The notes beneath the pieces were generated by a model, which saw nothing but the letters and a program-made list of their open reading frames with translations, was not told where the DNA came from and did no database searches. Positions 7,457 to 14,081 of a stretch of DNA of 14,081 bases are shown here, one piece after another. The stretch is from the NCBI GenBank assembly GCA_024278415.1, contig JAJRTI010000375.1:1-14081 (forward strand), in the 5' to 3' direction. This DNA comes from Planctomycetota bacterium. GTDB taxonomy: Bacteria > Planctomycetota > Brocadiia > JAJRTI01. The first letter of the stretch is position 1; each line of letters starts with the position of its first letter. The translations under genes and the position numbers were made by a program.

Positions 7457-7487
7457 CGCCAGGCGGCAAGGGCGGCCGTGCCTGGCG
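7457..7487 (-). other. Strong hairpin upstream of the lipoprotein gene
   Basis: CGCCAGGC at 7457-7464 and GCCTGGCG at 7480-7487 form a perfect 8-bp stem. Inside it, GGC at 7465-7467 can pair with GCC at 7475-7477 across a 2-base bulge. In the minus-strand transcript the stem ends 15 bases before the ATG at 7441. No T-run follows, so it does not look like an intrinsic terminator. It may affect mRNA processing or translation of the lipoprotein. Confidence 0.6.
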
Positions 7488-7529
7488 CGTATACAGATCA
7501 GAGGAGGTAAGGGGGCTCGCTCCCCGGAA

Positions 7530-8390
7530 TCAGTCGAGCCGGGCGAGGTTGGGGTAAGCCAGTTCGAGCGCGGCAACAACGGCTTGCATATTCTGCAAGC
7601 GATGGCGCTTCTTACGCTGGCACGATTTGGTCACGACGTTGGCCAAGGCTGGCGGCACACTGGGGTTCAGTTCGCGGACGGGGCTGGCCTGGTCGCCTTG
7701 GCCGGCCATGTAGCGTTCGTCGGCCGTGCCCACGATGCCAGGCATGACGGGCGGCAGGAATCGTCCCGTGAGGAGTTTGTAGAACGTGGCGCCCAGGTTG
7801 TACACGTCCGTGCGCTCGTCGATGCGTCGGCGCTCGACTTGCTCGGGCGCCATGTAATCGGGAGTGCCGCGGGCGCTGTTGAAGCTGCTGTTAATCTTGC
7901 AGCTTAGGCCGAAGTCAATGAGCTTCACGCGCAGATCTGGCATGACGACCATGTTGGAGGGCTTGATGTCCGCATGCACGTAGCCCTTGATGTGCATGAA
8001 GCGCAACGCCTTGGCCGCGCGGTAGTAGATGCGCGCGAGTTAGGAGACCTCGAAGCCCTTCAGGTCGTCGAGGTTGGCGCCATCGACGTATTCCATGATC
8101 ATGTCGAAGCCGATGACCTTGAAAAACCGGCGCCGGGTGCGCAGGCGGTCCACGCGCATGATGCCGGGCGGCGCCGGGTGCCCGCCGGGGTTCTTCTGTA
8201 GCACGCGGCCCACGCGGTGCTCGTTCCGAATGTGGCGGAACAGCTTGTCCGCGCGAAGCTTATCCTCGGAGATATGCTTCACGGCAACGATCTCACCGGT
8301 TTTGATGTCACGGGCTTTATACACGTCGCTGTTCGCGCCCGTGTGGATGAGGTCGAGCACCTCATACCCCTTGAGAACGAAGTTTGGCAT
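7530..8390 (-). pseudogene. Hanks-type Ser/Thr protein kinase, interrupted by an in-frame TAA
   Basis: One frame of 287 codons encodes a whole kinase domain with no extra domain, but codon 117 (8042-8040) is TAA. Before it: a loose glycine loop (HTGANSDVY), ATP-binding Lys 38 in VAVK, helix-C Glu 57, and hinge MEYVDGANL. After it, in the same frame: LARIYYRAAKALRFMH, catalytic loop VHADIKPSN (Asp 141, Lys 143, Asn 146), DFG at 159-161, APE at 181-183 and DVYNLG. HRD is changed to HAD, so this would be a non-RD kinase. No transmembrane segment is seen. Neither half would be a kinase alone, although a TTG at 8006 could restart translation. TAA ends two neighbouring genes, which argues against stop reassignment. 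A sequencing error or recent C-to-T change in CAA fits. A GAGGG sequence precedes the ATG; the HtrA-like paralogue gene ends 12 bp upstream. Phosphorylation targets are unknown. Confidence 0.88.
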
Positions 8391-8402
8391 AGTTGCCCTC
8401 GA

Positions 8403-9824
8403 TTACCTCCAGTCGGGTTCGATACGCACGAATACCGTTTCATTCCCGCGCAGCACGAGCACGGGCACTGCGGCGTCCTTCTTGTCCCGCACGATCTGGT
8501 CGATGGCGCGCTTGAAGTCGTCCACCGTTCGAATCCTCACGTCGCCGACGCGCTGGATCACGTCGCCTGGCCGCAGGCCGCCGAGGCTCGCCCAACTGCC
8601 GCGCTGCACGTACGACACGAGCACGCCCATGGTATCGAGGCCGATACGCATCTCCAGCGCGTCCACGAAGGTGATCTCTCGCACGACGAGGCCAAACTGC
8701 CTGTTCGCGACCTTCGCCGCCTCATCGGGCTCCTTGGGCGATTCGGACAGGTCGAGCGTCAGCGTCAGGGGTTTCTTATTGCGAAGGATGTCCACCGACA
8801 CGCGGCTCTTGGGCCCGGTGTCGCGCACCGTCTGCCGGAACGTCGCCAGCGTCCGGTTGGTGTCGTCCGTCACCGGAAGAGTCTTGCCATCGAAGCGCAC
8901 GATGATGTCTTCTTCCCTGAGGCCCGCCTTCTCCGCGGCGAAGCCTTTGCCGCGAAACACGCGGCTCACAATGATGCCGCTCTTGGCCTTGATGCCGAGC
9001 GCTTTGGCAATGTCCTTGGTGAGCGCTTGCATCTCGATGCCGAGCCAGCCCTTCTTCGCCTTCTTCTTGGGCGGGTTCAGCACCTGATGCCAAAACGCGT
9101 CGGCCGGCAGCACAAACGCGCCCGCGTTGAGCGTCATGCTCAGCGTGTCGATGCGCGCGCGGTTGTTCCTCCTCGGTGGCCCGGGAGCGACGATACCGAT
9201 GACGCGGCCGTCCAGGGTCGCGACCGGGCAGCCCAGCATTCGGCGCAGATCCTTGCTCACGCCGATCAGAGGAACCGGCCGCGTCTGGATCGAGTTCACG
9301 CGTGCGAGCATGAACGTGGTGGCGTAGTTGTGCGACTGGGGCAACCGGCCGACGGCGATGACCTCTTCCGCGATCTGGGGGCGCACGCCGAGTTGGAAGT
9401 GGACCGGCACAAGGCCCGTGCCCTTCATGGTCGCGACCCGCAGAAACGCGAGCCCGCGGTCCTGATCCATGCCGAGGTAGCGGGCCTTCAGGCGCCGGCC
9501 GTCGCGCAGCACGACCGCGAGCTGCGTCGGTTTAGACACCACGCCCGATCGGCCGGCTGCGCTGTTGCTGAAGATCGCGCTGTTCACGATGAGCACGCCG
9601 TCCTTCGAGGCGACGACGCCGACGGCGTTCCCGATCGCGCGGCGTTTTTGGAAGCCGAGGGAGAGTTCGATGATGAACTCCACGGGCACCACGCTTTGCG
9701 AGAGCGACTTCATGACCGCGCGGATCTGCTCGGCTTTTGCGTCTTCACCAGCGACCGCCGCGGAGGCCGTTAGGCTTGCAATCCACACCAGGCAGAGCAA
9801 TCGTCTACTTCTTTTCTGCATCAT
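8403..9824 (-). CDS. Degenerate HtrA-like protein (pseudoprotease) with two PDZ domains
   Basis: A 473-residue exported protein with a signal peptide probably cut after AVA (residue 25). It has a trypsin-like domain at about 35-235 and two PDZ domains at about 245-335 and 370-455 (GLREEDIIVRFDGK and GLRPGDVIQRVGDVRI). Aligned with the HtrA encoded just upstream, all three catalytic positions are changed: His becomes Ala 83 (IVNSAIF against VTNYHVA), Asp becomes Gly (MDQDRGLAFL against DALTDIAGI) and the active Ser becomes Leu (RMLGCPVATLDG against GNSGGPLVNLDG). It is thus probably not a protease but a scaffold, regulator or substrate-binding partner of the active enzyme in the periplasm. Its start overlaps the end of the htrA-like gene by 20 bases, which points to coupled translation and a fixed ratio. 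Two adjacent ATG codons (9824 and 9821) could serve as start. Confidence 0.87.
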   Translation of the reverse strand: MMQKRSRRLLCLVWIASLTASAAVAGEDAKAEQIRAVMKSLSQSVVPVEFIIELSLGFQKRRAIGNAVGVVASKDGVLIVNSAIFSNSAAGRSGVVSKPTQLAVVLRDGRRLKARYLGMDQDRGLAFLRVATMKGTGLVPVHFQLGVRPQIAEEVIAVGRLPQSHNYATTFMLARVNSIQTRPVPLIGVSKDLRRMLGCPVATLDGRVIGIVAPGPPRRNNRARIDTLSMTLNAGAFVLPADAFWHQVLNPPKKKAKKGWLGIEMQALTKDIAKALGIKAKSGIIVSRVFRGKGFAAEKAGLREEDIIVRFDGKTLPVTDDTNRTLATFRQTVRDTGPKSRVSVDILRNKKPLTLTLDLSESPKEPDEAAKVANRQFGLVVREITFVDALEMRIGLDTMGVLVSYVQRGSWASLGGLRPGDVIQRVGDVRIRTVDDFKRAIDQIVRDKKDAAVPVLVLRGNETVFVRIEPDWR

Positions 9825-11187
9825 ACTTCGCTTTGATAACCGCGTACTTTACGGAGTTGCGGCGGTTGAGTTTGATGAACACGGAGGCCGGTTTCTCGGC
9901 CAGAATTCGCTTGTACACCTTCTGGAAGTCGTCGAGCGTGCTAATGGGCGTGCCGGCGACCTCGCGCAGCACGTCGTCGGTTTGCACGTCGGCCACGTTT
10001 GCGTAACTCCCGGTCTTGACGCCGGACACGACGACGCCCGTGGCGTCTTCGAGGCGCATGTCAAGCACCATCTGGTCGGTAATGTCCTTGATGGTGATGC
10101 CCCACTCCCTGCATTCCATGTCCTTGCCCGTGAGCCTCCCCATAGCCACGGTCTTGGCATGAAGCGTCAGGGTCGCGCCGTCGCGCACGATCTTAAGCGT
10201 GACCGAGCGCCCCACAGGGGTGTCCGCCACCATCTTGGCGATGGCGGGCGTGTCCTCGATGAAGCGCGCAGACGTGGGCTGGCCCTCGTACTGCACCATC
10301 ACGTCGCCGACTCGCAGCCCAGCCTTCGCGGCGGGCGAGCCCGGCGCGATGTTGCCGACGAGCACGCCTTTCTGGTCGCGCGCCGCGCCGATCTCCTCCA
10401 TGGGCTGGAACTCGATGCCGAGCCAGCTCCGGTCCACCCGGCCTTTCGCCACGAGGTCGCGCACCACGTCCTTGACGATGTCGATGGGAATCGCAAAGCC
10501 TAGGTTGTTGGCGAAGCCGACGATGCGCGCGTTGATGCCGACCACCTCGCCGTCGAGGTTCACGAGCGGGCCGCCGCTGTTGCCGGGGTTGATCGCGGCA
10601 TCGGTCTGGATCCACGTGTTGAACAGGCCCGTCTTCTCGCCGGTGGGGAGGCGGGCCTTGTCGGACAAGTAGCGCTTGGGGTTGCTCACGATGCCGGCCG
10701 TCATGGTGCGCGACAACGCCATGGGGCTGCCGAACGCGAACACGATCTGGCCCATAGTGAGCTTGGCCGATTCCCCGAGCTTGGCTGGCTTGAGGCCGTG
10801 GACCTTCATGTCCCGCTCGGAGATCTTAATGCCCGCGATGTCCGTGAGCGCGTCGCCGCCGATGAGCTTGGCCTCGACACGTTCGCTGTTGTAGAGCGTG
10901 CAGATGACGCGGCTCGCCTTGCCCGCGACGTGGTAGTTCGTGACAATGTGGCCTTGGCCGTCGAAAATGATGCCGCTGCCAATAGACTCACGGTTTTGCT
11001 TGACGCCGCCGCTGTAGACCTCGGACACCGGCCGCACGTTGACGAGCGCCTTGATGACTTTGGCCTTGGCCTGCAAGTTCGCGCGTTCGAGCGCCTTGGC
11101 CACGGATTCGGCGCCGGTGGCAGCGGGCGTGGGCAGGTAGCAAATCGCCGCCAGCGCGACAGCGGTTGGAAAGAGTTTGGTCTTCAC
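9805..11187 (-). CDS. HtrA/DegP-family periplasmic serine protease with two PDZ domains
   Basis: A 460-residue exported protease, close to the usual DegP/DegQ length. A signal peptide covers about the first 26 residues. The catalytic triad is intact: His 86 in VTNYHVAG, Asp 116 in ALTDIAGI, Ser 204 in GNSGGP. PDZ1 lies at about 255-345 (WLGIEF then AGLRVGDVMVQYEG) and PDZ2 at about 365-450. Family members degrade or refold misfolded envelope proteins, with the PDZ domains gating activity or binding C-terminal peptides. The start is a GTG at 11187 with GAGG 4 bases upstream. The gene follows ruvX by 197 bp and has its own promoter candidate at 11272-11301. The next gene, a degenerate paralogue, overlaps its last 20 bases, so the two are almost certainly made together. 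The symbol is left blank because degP, degQ and degS cannot be told apart here. Confidence 0.93.
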   Translation of the reverse strand: MKTKLFPTAVALAAICYLPTPAATGAESVAKALERANLQAKAKVIKALVNVRPVSEVYSGGVKQNRESIGSGIIFDGQGHIVTNYHVAGKASRVICTLYNSERVEAKLIGGDALTDIAGIKISERDMKVHGLKPAKLGESAKLTMGQIVFAFGSPMALSRTMTAGIVSNPKRYLSDKARLPTGEKTGLFNTWIQTDAAINPGNSGGPLVNLDGEVVGINARIVGFANNLGFAIPIDIVKDVVRDLVAKGRVDRSWLGIEFQPMEEIGAARDQKGVLVGNIAPGSPAAKAGLRVGDVMVQYEGQPTSARFIEDTPAIAKMVADTPVGRSVTLKIVRDGATLTLHAKTVAMGRLTGKDMECREWGITIKDITDQMVLDMRLEDATGVVVSGVKTGSYANVADVQTDDVLREVAGTPISTLDDFQKVYKRILAEKPASVFIKLNRRNSVKYAVIKAKYDAEKK

Positions 11188-11233
11188 GGAACCTCAGCTT
11201 CTTTGCCAGAGACAACGGACTCGCCGCATCCGC

Positions 11234-11251
11234 CGCAGTTTCCTAACTGCG
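11234..11251 (-). other. Hairpin in the htrA leader
   Basis: CGCAGTT at 11234-11240 and AACTGCG at 11245-11251 form a perfect 7-bp stem with a 4-base loop. On the minus-strand transcript the loop reads AGGA. It ends 46 bases upstream of the GTG start and has no T-run after it, so it is unlikely to be a terminator. If the promoter call is right, it lies near the 5' end of the mRNA and could stabilise it. Confidence 0.6.
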
Positions 11252-11271
11252 ACAAAGAACGCGAACAAGAC

Positions 11272-11301
11272 AGTGTAGCAGAGCGGAGCGGGGGGGGTCA
11301 A
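11272..11301 (-). promoter_or_regulatory. Putative sigma-70-type promoter of the htrA-like operon
   Basis: On the minus strand TTGACC (11301-11296, five of six matches to TTGACA) is followed after 18 bases by TACACT (11277-11272, four of six matches to TATAAT). The predicted start of transcription is near 11265, giving a leader of about 78 bases before the GTG at 11187. The spacer begins with most of a run of eight C (11297-11290). Planctomycete promoters are poorly known, so this rests on the general bacterial consensus only. Confidence 0.42.
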
Positions 11302-11386
11302 TCGGTTCGCGCCGGGAGTTTCTGGAATAGGGCCGGCACGAACCCACGCGGCGGCCATATGCAACGTCTTTACGCCAGTGGGGCTG

Positions 11387-11806
11387 CTAGACCGTGCGCC
11401 TCCGCCGGTCAAGGTGCGACTGCAACATCATCTGCGCGGCCGCGGCGTCGGCCTTCTGCGCGCGCTGCTTGCGTGTGAGCCCGGCCTGCTTCATGAGGGT
11501 GTGCGCCCGCGCGGTCGTGAGGCGTTCGTCGATGAACTCGACCGGCAGCCCTGCGCGTTCGCGCAGTTCTTCTGCAAATGCCTGCACGCGTTCCGCGGCC
11601 GGCCCCAGCGACCCGTCCATGTTTTTCGGTAGGCCTATCACGATCTCAGTCGCGTTGTGCTCCTCGGTGAGCCGCGCGATCGCCTCGACCGGGTCGCCGC
11701 ACTCGCGCCGGTCGAGCGTAGGCAGGCCGTGCGCGAACAGCCCCTCCCGGTCGCTCACCGCGAGGCCGATACGTCGTTCGCCATAATCAATGCAGAGGAT
11801 GGGCAT
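11387..11806 (-). CDS. ruvX: Putative pre-16S rRNA nuclease / Holliday junction resolvase RuvX (YqgF)
   Basis: A 139-residue protein of the usual length for the family. It shows the RNase H-like fold motifs in order: Asp 7 in DYGERRIGLAVSD, IGLPKNMDGS at 57-66, Asp 93 in DERLTT and Asp 120 in KADAAAAQMML. YqgF proteins mature the 5' end of 16S rRNA and were also proposed to resolve Holliday junctions, all in the cytoplasm. The gene is a housekeeping one and probably unrelated in function to its neighbours. No Shine-Dalgarno sequence is visible before the ATG at 11806; a heptamer repeat lies 10 bases upstream. It follows the glycosidase-like gene by 63 bases on the same strand. Confidence 0.93.
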   Translation of the reverse strand: MPILCIDYGERRIGLAVSDREGLFAHGLPTLDRRECGDPVEAIARLTEEHNATEIVIGLPKNMDGSLGPAAERVQAFAEELRERAGLPVEFIDERLTTARAHTLMKQAGLTRKQRAQKADAAAAQMMLQSHLDRRRRTV

Positions 11807-11816
11807 GGCGGAGATG

Positions 11817-11837
11817 GTTGATGGTTGATGGTTGATG
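11817..11837. repeat. Perfect heptamer tandem repeat (three copies of GTTGATG)
   Basis: Three exact copies of GTTGATG stand in a row on the plus strand, preceded by a possible degenerate fourth unit (GGAGATG, 11810-11816). The repeat fills much of the 63-base gap between the glycosidase-like gene and ruvX and ends 10 bases upstream of the ruvX ATG. It matches the pattern of the degenerate array at 3991-4011. Confidence 0.85.
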
Positions 11838-11869
11838 GCCGTCGCGGAGCTTCTATTGCGGCGTCTGTC

Positions 11870-14081
11870 TCAGCGGGTGATGACCACGCAGCCTACGTCC
11901 CGCGGGCCAAGCGTGAGCGCGATGGCGAGCTTGCCGTCGCGGATTGGCGGCTTCAGCTCGCGGCCTTGCCAAGCGTCGTAGATGCGTGTGCGGCCGCCTG
12001 GGTTGCCGTAGCGGTTCTGCCACTCAGAGAGTTCGCGCAAAGCGATGGCCAGGACTTCGCCGCGCACGGTCCGATGGCGCGCGTTGTAGAGCGTATAGAC
12101 GACCTTGCGGCCCGTGCGGAAGCGGTTCGCATACACACCACCCATTTCTGTCTGCACGAGCGGTGTCACATCCTCCGAGGTGAACGCGTCCCGATGCTCG
12201 CGCAGGATCGCGTGGCACTTGCGGATCGCGGCGCGCGTTTGCGGCCAGAACCACTTCGTGGGCTGGCCTTCGAGCCAGATGCCTTCGCCGTTGAAGAACG
12301 TCCACTTCACCCCCTCGGCCCACGACCCGGTGGGCCGGTCGCACACGAGGATCTCGAACGTCTTGAACGACGGCACTGCGAAGCGCAGCGGGTGGATCGG
12401 AGCAAGCGGCCGCGAGTAGCGGCAGGAACGCATGTGGTACGTGAAGCTGCCGTCCATGATCTGCGAGTTGAAGTCGCACGGCGCCTCTTCGCCATAGAGC
12501 ACGACGTCCTGCTTCACACCGTTGATGCGCTCGCGCACCATCTTCGACAGCCCGCGCTCGCCGAGCATGGAGTAGCCGGGCACAGGGTGCCCGTGGTCGG
12601 GGCTCCAGCAGTCCTTGTTCGGCCCGGCGAACCCAAACTGGTCGAGGTACATGCCGTCCACGTCCAGCTCGCGCACCTTGGCCGCGTACGTGCTCGCCTG
12701 CACCTCGCGCCAGTCGGGCTGCCACGAGCACATGAACATCTCCGTGCTGTCCGGCCAGTAGCGCGGCCGGCCGCGGCGGTCGATGAGCTGCCACTGCTTG
12801 CCGTGCGCTTGGCCGAGCTTGCCCTTCTCTTGGAGCAGGTAGCCCTCGATGTAGAGCCCCACCGGCACGCCGGCTTTCTGCACGCCGGCGATTGCGGCCT
12901 TGAGCGCGGGCAGCCCGCCCTTGAAGTAGTCGTATGGGTTGTAGTCTCCGGTGCGGCCGTAGATGCGTCCGTACTTGCCGCAGTAGCCCCAATCGAAGAG
13001 GTGCAAGTACTCCATGCCGCCGAAGCGCTCTTTAGCTTCGGCGAGCGCGTCTTCGAGGTGGAACTTGCCGGCCTTCGTATCGTAGAGCGCACCCCACGTG
13101 CGCAGGAAGCGCTGCCGGAAGTTGAACGCGTCGCGCCACCACTTGGGCCGCGGGCCCAGGGGCTTGTACCAGGTCTTTAGCCACTCCTTGTAGCGTCGGA
13201 AGCCCTCGTGCCAGTCGCCTTGGCTCAGCCCGACGACCGTGCGCGCCGCGACGAGCTTCTCGCCCGGCGCAATCTCCTGCTCAGGATAGTCGAGCGAGAG
13301 CATCATGCCTTTGTGGCTCTTCTCAAGCACGTAGTCGCGCATCGCGCCCGCGGTGTCTTCCGTGAGCACGTAGAGGCCCGAGCCGGCCACGGGGTTGAAC
13401 GCGGCCATGAACTGGAGCGGGAACATGCCGCCGTAGCGCGTCTTGAGGAACACGGGCCGGTTGTGGAAGTGCCACCCGCGCTTGGGGTACACGTAATAGT
13501 TGTTCTTGAGGTCTTTGCCGAGCGTGAAGTAGCCGATCCTGGGCCCGGCGAGCCCGAGCTTGAGGGCCTTGCCAGACAGGTTCTCGATGGCCGCGTCGAA
13601 GGTGATTTCGATGTAGGACGTGGGGCCTACGCTCACGACGAGCCGCCATGCCGGGCCGCCGCGCGTCTCGTAGATCAAGCGCGCCTTGGGCGCGCCGCGC
13701 TCGACCTCGTAACGGACGACCATTTGGTCCTCCGGCACGGGCTTGCCGTTGACGCGGACCTCATAGAGGGACGCGCCCTGGCCGCGTTTGAACAGATCGT
13801 CGTCAGGGATGCCATTGTGCAAGCGCTCCAGGCGCGGCGCCGGCGTGTTGTCGATCGCCCCTTCGACCGGCCCGCTCCGCCACGTGAGCCCGTTGGAGCC
13901 GGCCTGCACGCCTGACGGGACGTCGAATCGCATGCCACGCCTGACCTTCGGCCGCATGGCCGGCCACTCCTCAGCCGCGTCCGCGAACAGCCGCGGCCCG
14001 GTGCGCCGCGTCGCGGCTACGACCACGAACCCCGCGCGGTCGGTGTTGTCCACGAGCACGACGCGGTCGAGCCGCTTCGAC
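11870..14081 (-). CDS. Large glycosidase-like protein (beta-sandwich plus TIM barrel), 5' truncated by window
   Basis: The frame is open to the right edge (codons before the GTG at 14059 read SKRLDRVV), so the true start is outside the window; at least 729 residues are visible and numbered here from that GTG. The first 280 or so residues look like a beta-sandwich (YIEITFDAAIENLSGK). From about 300 the pattern fits an alpha/beta barrel: MEYLHLFDWGYCGKYG, VPVGLYIEGYLL, DGMYLDQFGFAG and VVLYGEEAPCDF. The tail from about 635 is again beta-rich. Asp 473 in MYLDQ and Glu 524 or 525 in YGEE stand where nucleophile and acid/base occur in many retaining glycosidases (GH31/GH36-like). It resembles proteins annotated as DUF6259, from memory only. 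A polysaccharide substrate is likely but not identifiable. Whether the protein is secreted cannot be seen, since the N-terminus is missing. Confidence 0.68.
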   Translation of the reverse strand, partial: SKRLDRVVLVDNTDRAGFVVVAATRRTGPRLFADAAEEWPAMRPKVRRGMRFDVPSGVQAGSNGLTWRSGPVEGAIDNTPAPRLERLHNGIPDDDLFKRGQGASLYEVRVNGKPVPEDQMVVRYEVERGAPKARLIYETRGGPAWRLVVSVGPTSYIEITFDAAIENLSGKALKLGLAGPRIGYFTLGKDLKNNYYVYPKRGWHFHNRPVFLKTRYGGMFPLQFMAAFNPVAGSGLYVLTEDTAGAMRDYVLEKSHKGMMLSLDYPEQEIAPGEKLVAARTVVGLSQGDWHEGFRRYKEWLKTWYKPLGPRPKWWRDAFNFRQRFLRTWGALYDTKAGKFHLEDALAEAKERFGGMEYLHLFDWGYCGKYGRIYGRTGDYNPYDYFKGGLPALKAAIAGVQKAGVPVGLYIEGYLLQEKGKLGQAHGKQWQLIDRRGRPRYWPDSTEMFMCSWQPDWREVQASTYAAKVRELDVDGMYLDQFGFAGPNKDCWSPDHGHPVPGYSMLGERGLSKMVRERINGVKQDVVLYGEEAPCDFNSQIMDGSFTYHMRSCRYSRPLAPIHPLRFAVPSFKTFEILVCDRPTGSWAEGVKWTFFNGEGIWLEGQPTKWFWPQTRAAIRKCHAILREHRDAFTSEDVTPLVQTEMGGVYANRFRTGRKVVYTLYNARHRTVRGEVLAIALRELSEWQNRYGNPGGRTRIYDAWQGRELKPPIRDGKLAIALTLGPRDVGCVVITR

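Larger units (their letters stand above)
11188..11386. other. Leader and promoter region between ruvX and the htrA-like gene
   Basis: These 199 bases hold no credible gene. Read on the minus strand they contain a sigma-70-like promoter candidate, a run of eight C in its spacer, a 7-bp hairpin and a GAGG ribosome site. Nothing recognisable was found in 11302-11386, the part next to the ruvX stop, and no intrinsic terminator for ruvX is seen. Confidence 0.6.

Noticed and set aside
7442..7579. Upstream extension of the lipoprotein reading frame by 46 codons.
   Set aside because: The extension overlaps the kinase 3' end and crosses a strong hairpin, and it would bury the lipoprotein signal that begins at 7441.
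7530..8006. Treating the 3' half of the kinase as an independent gene starting at TTG 8006.
   Set aside because: It lacks the ATP-binding lobe, is in the same frame as the 5' half, and the 12 codons between the TAA and the TTG also read as kinase helix E. It is best seen as one interrupted gene.
8040..8042. Stop-codon reassignment or recoding as the reason for the in-frame TAA.
   Set aside because: The lipoprotein gene (5666) and the pseudoprotease gene (8403) end in TAA as ordinary stops, and no recoding structure is evident.
8217..9773. A 518-codon open frame on the plus strand, opposite the pseudoprotease and kinase genes.
   Set aside because: It is an antisense shadow with no domain pattern, while the minus strand has a signal peptide and two PDZ domains.
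11234..11251. Rho-independent terminator for ruvX.
   Set aside because: The stem is only 7 bp, lies more than 130 bases after the ruvX stop and is followed by GC-rich sequence without a T-run.

Overview
The window reads as a GC-rich (by eye about 60-65%) bacterial chromosome segment with a Gram-negative-type envelope: two lipoprotein signal sequences, a periplasmic HtrA protease pair and an HlyD-type adaptor. The mix of a stand-alone Hanks-type kinase, paired HtrA proteins, and a large unusual TIM-barrel glycosidase-like protein suggests Planctomycetes or a related lineage (PVC, Hydrogenedentes). That assignment is an inference from gene content, not from a marker gene. No rRNA, tRNA, CRISPR array, transposase or phage gene was seen.

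Layout. At the left edge a glycosyltransferase C-terminal part (1-864, plus strand, 5' cut by the window) meets the rest of the window tail to tail, with 3 bases between stop codons. Everything else is on the minus strand, read from right to left: a glycosidase-like protein cut by the right edge (11870-14081); ruvX (11387-11806); an htrA-like protease (9805-11187), whose end overlaps a catalytically degenerate HtrA paralogue (8403-9824); a Ser/Thr kinase broken by one in-frame TAA (7530-8390); a lipoprotein with a cupin domain and a nested fourfold repeat (5666-7441); an AprA/FrdA-like flavoprotein (4025-5659); a GltD/NfnB-like iron-sulfur flavoprotein (2422-3981); and a lipoprotein HlyD-family adaptor (868-2325).

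How the genes may work together. The protease, pseudoprotease and kinase are packed tightly (20-bp overlap, then a 12-bp gap) behind one recognisable promoter candidate at 11272-11301, and look like an envelope quality-control and signalling unit. The lipoprotein, flavoprotein and Fe-S flavoprotein follow with gaps of 88, 6 and 43 bp. The last two probably form a cytoplasmic redox complex: the Fe-S protein would take electrons from or give them to NAD(P)H and pass them to the AprA/FrdA-like subunit. Its substrate cannot be read from the sequence.

Most notable points: (1) the Fe-S flavoprotein appears to carry the two halves of a 2[4Fe-4S] ferredoxin at its two ends, with the GltD-like body between them; (2) the active HtrA is coupled to a paralogue that has lost all three catalytic residues; (3) the kinase has a single in-frame stop just before its catalytic loop; (4) the lipoprotein repeat arose by two successive duplications; (5) degenerate heptamer repeats sit just upstream of two start codons that lack a Shine-Dalgarno sequence; (6) a run of eight G (C on the coding strand) lies in the putative htrA promoter spacer.
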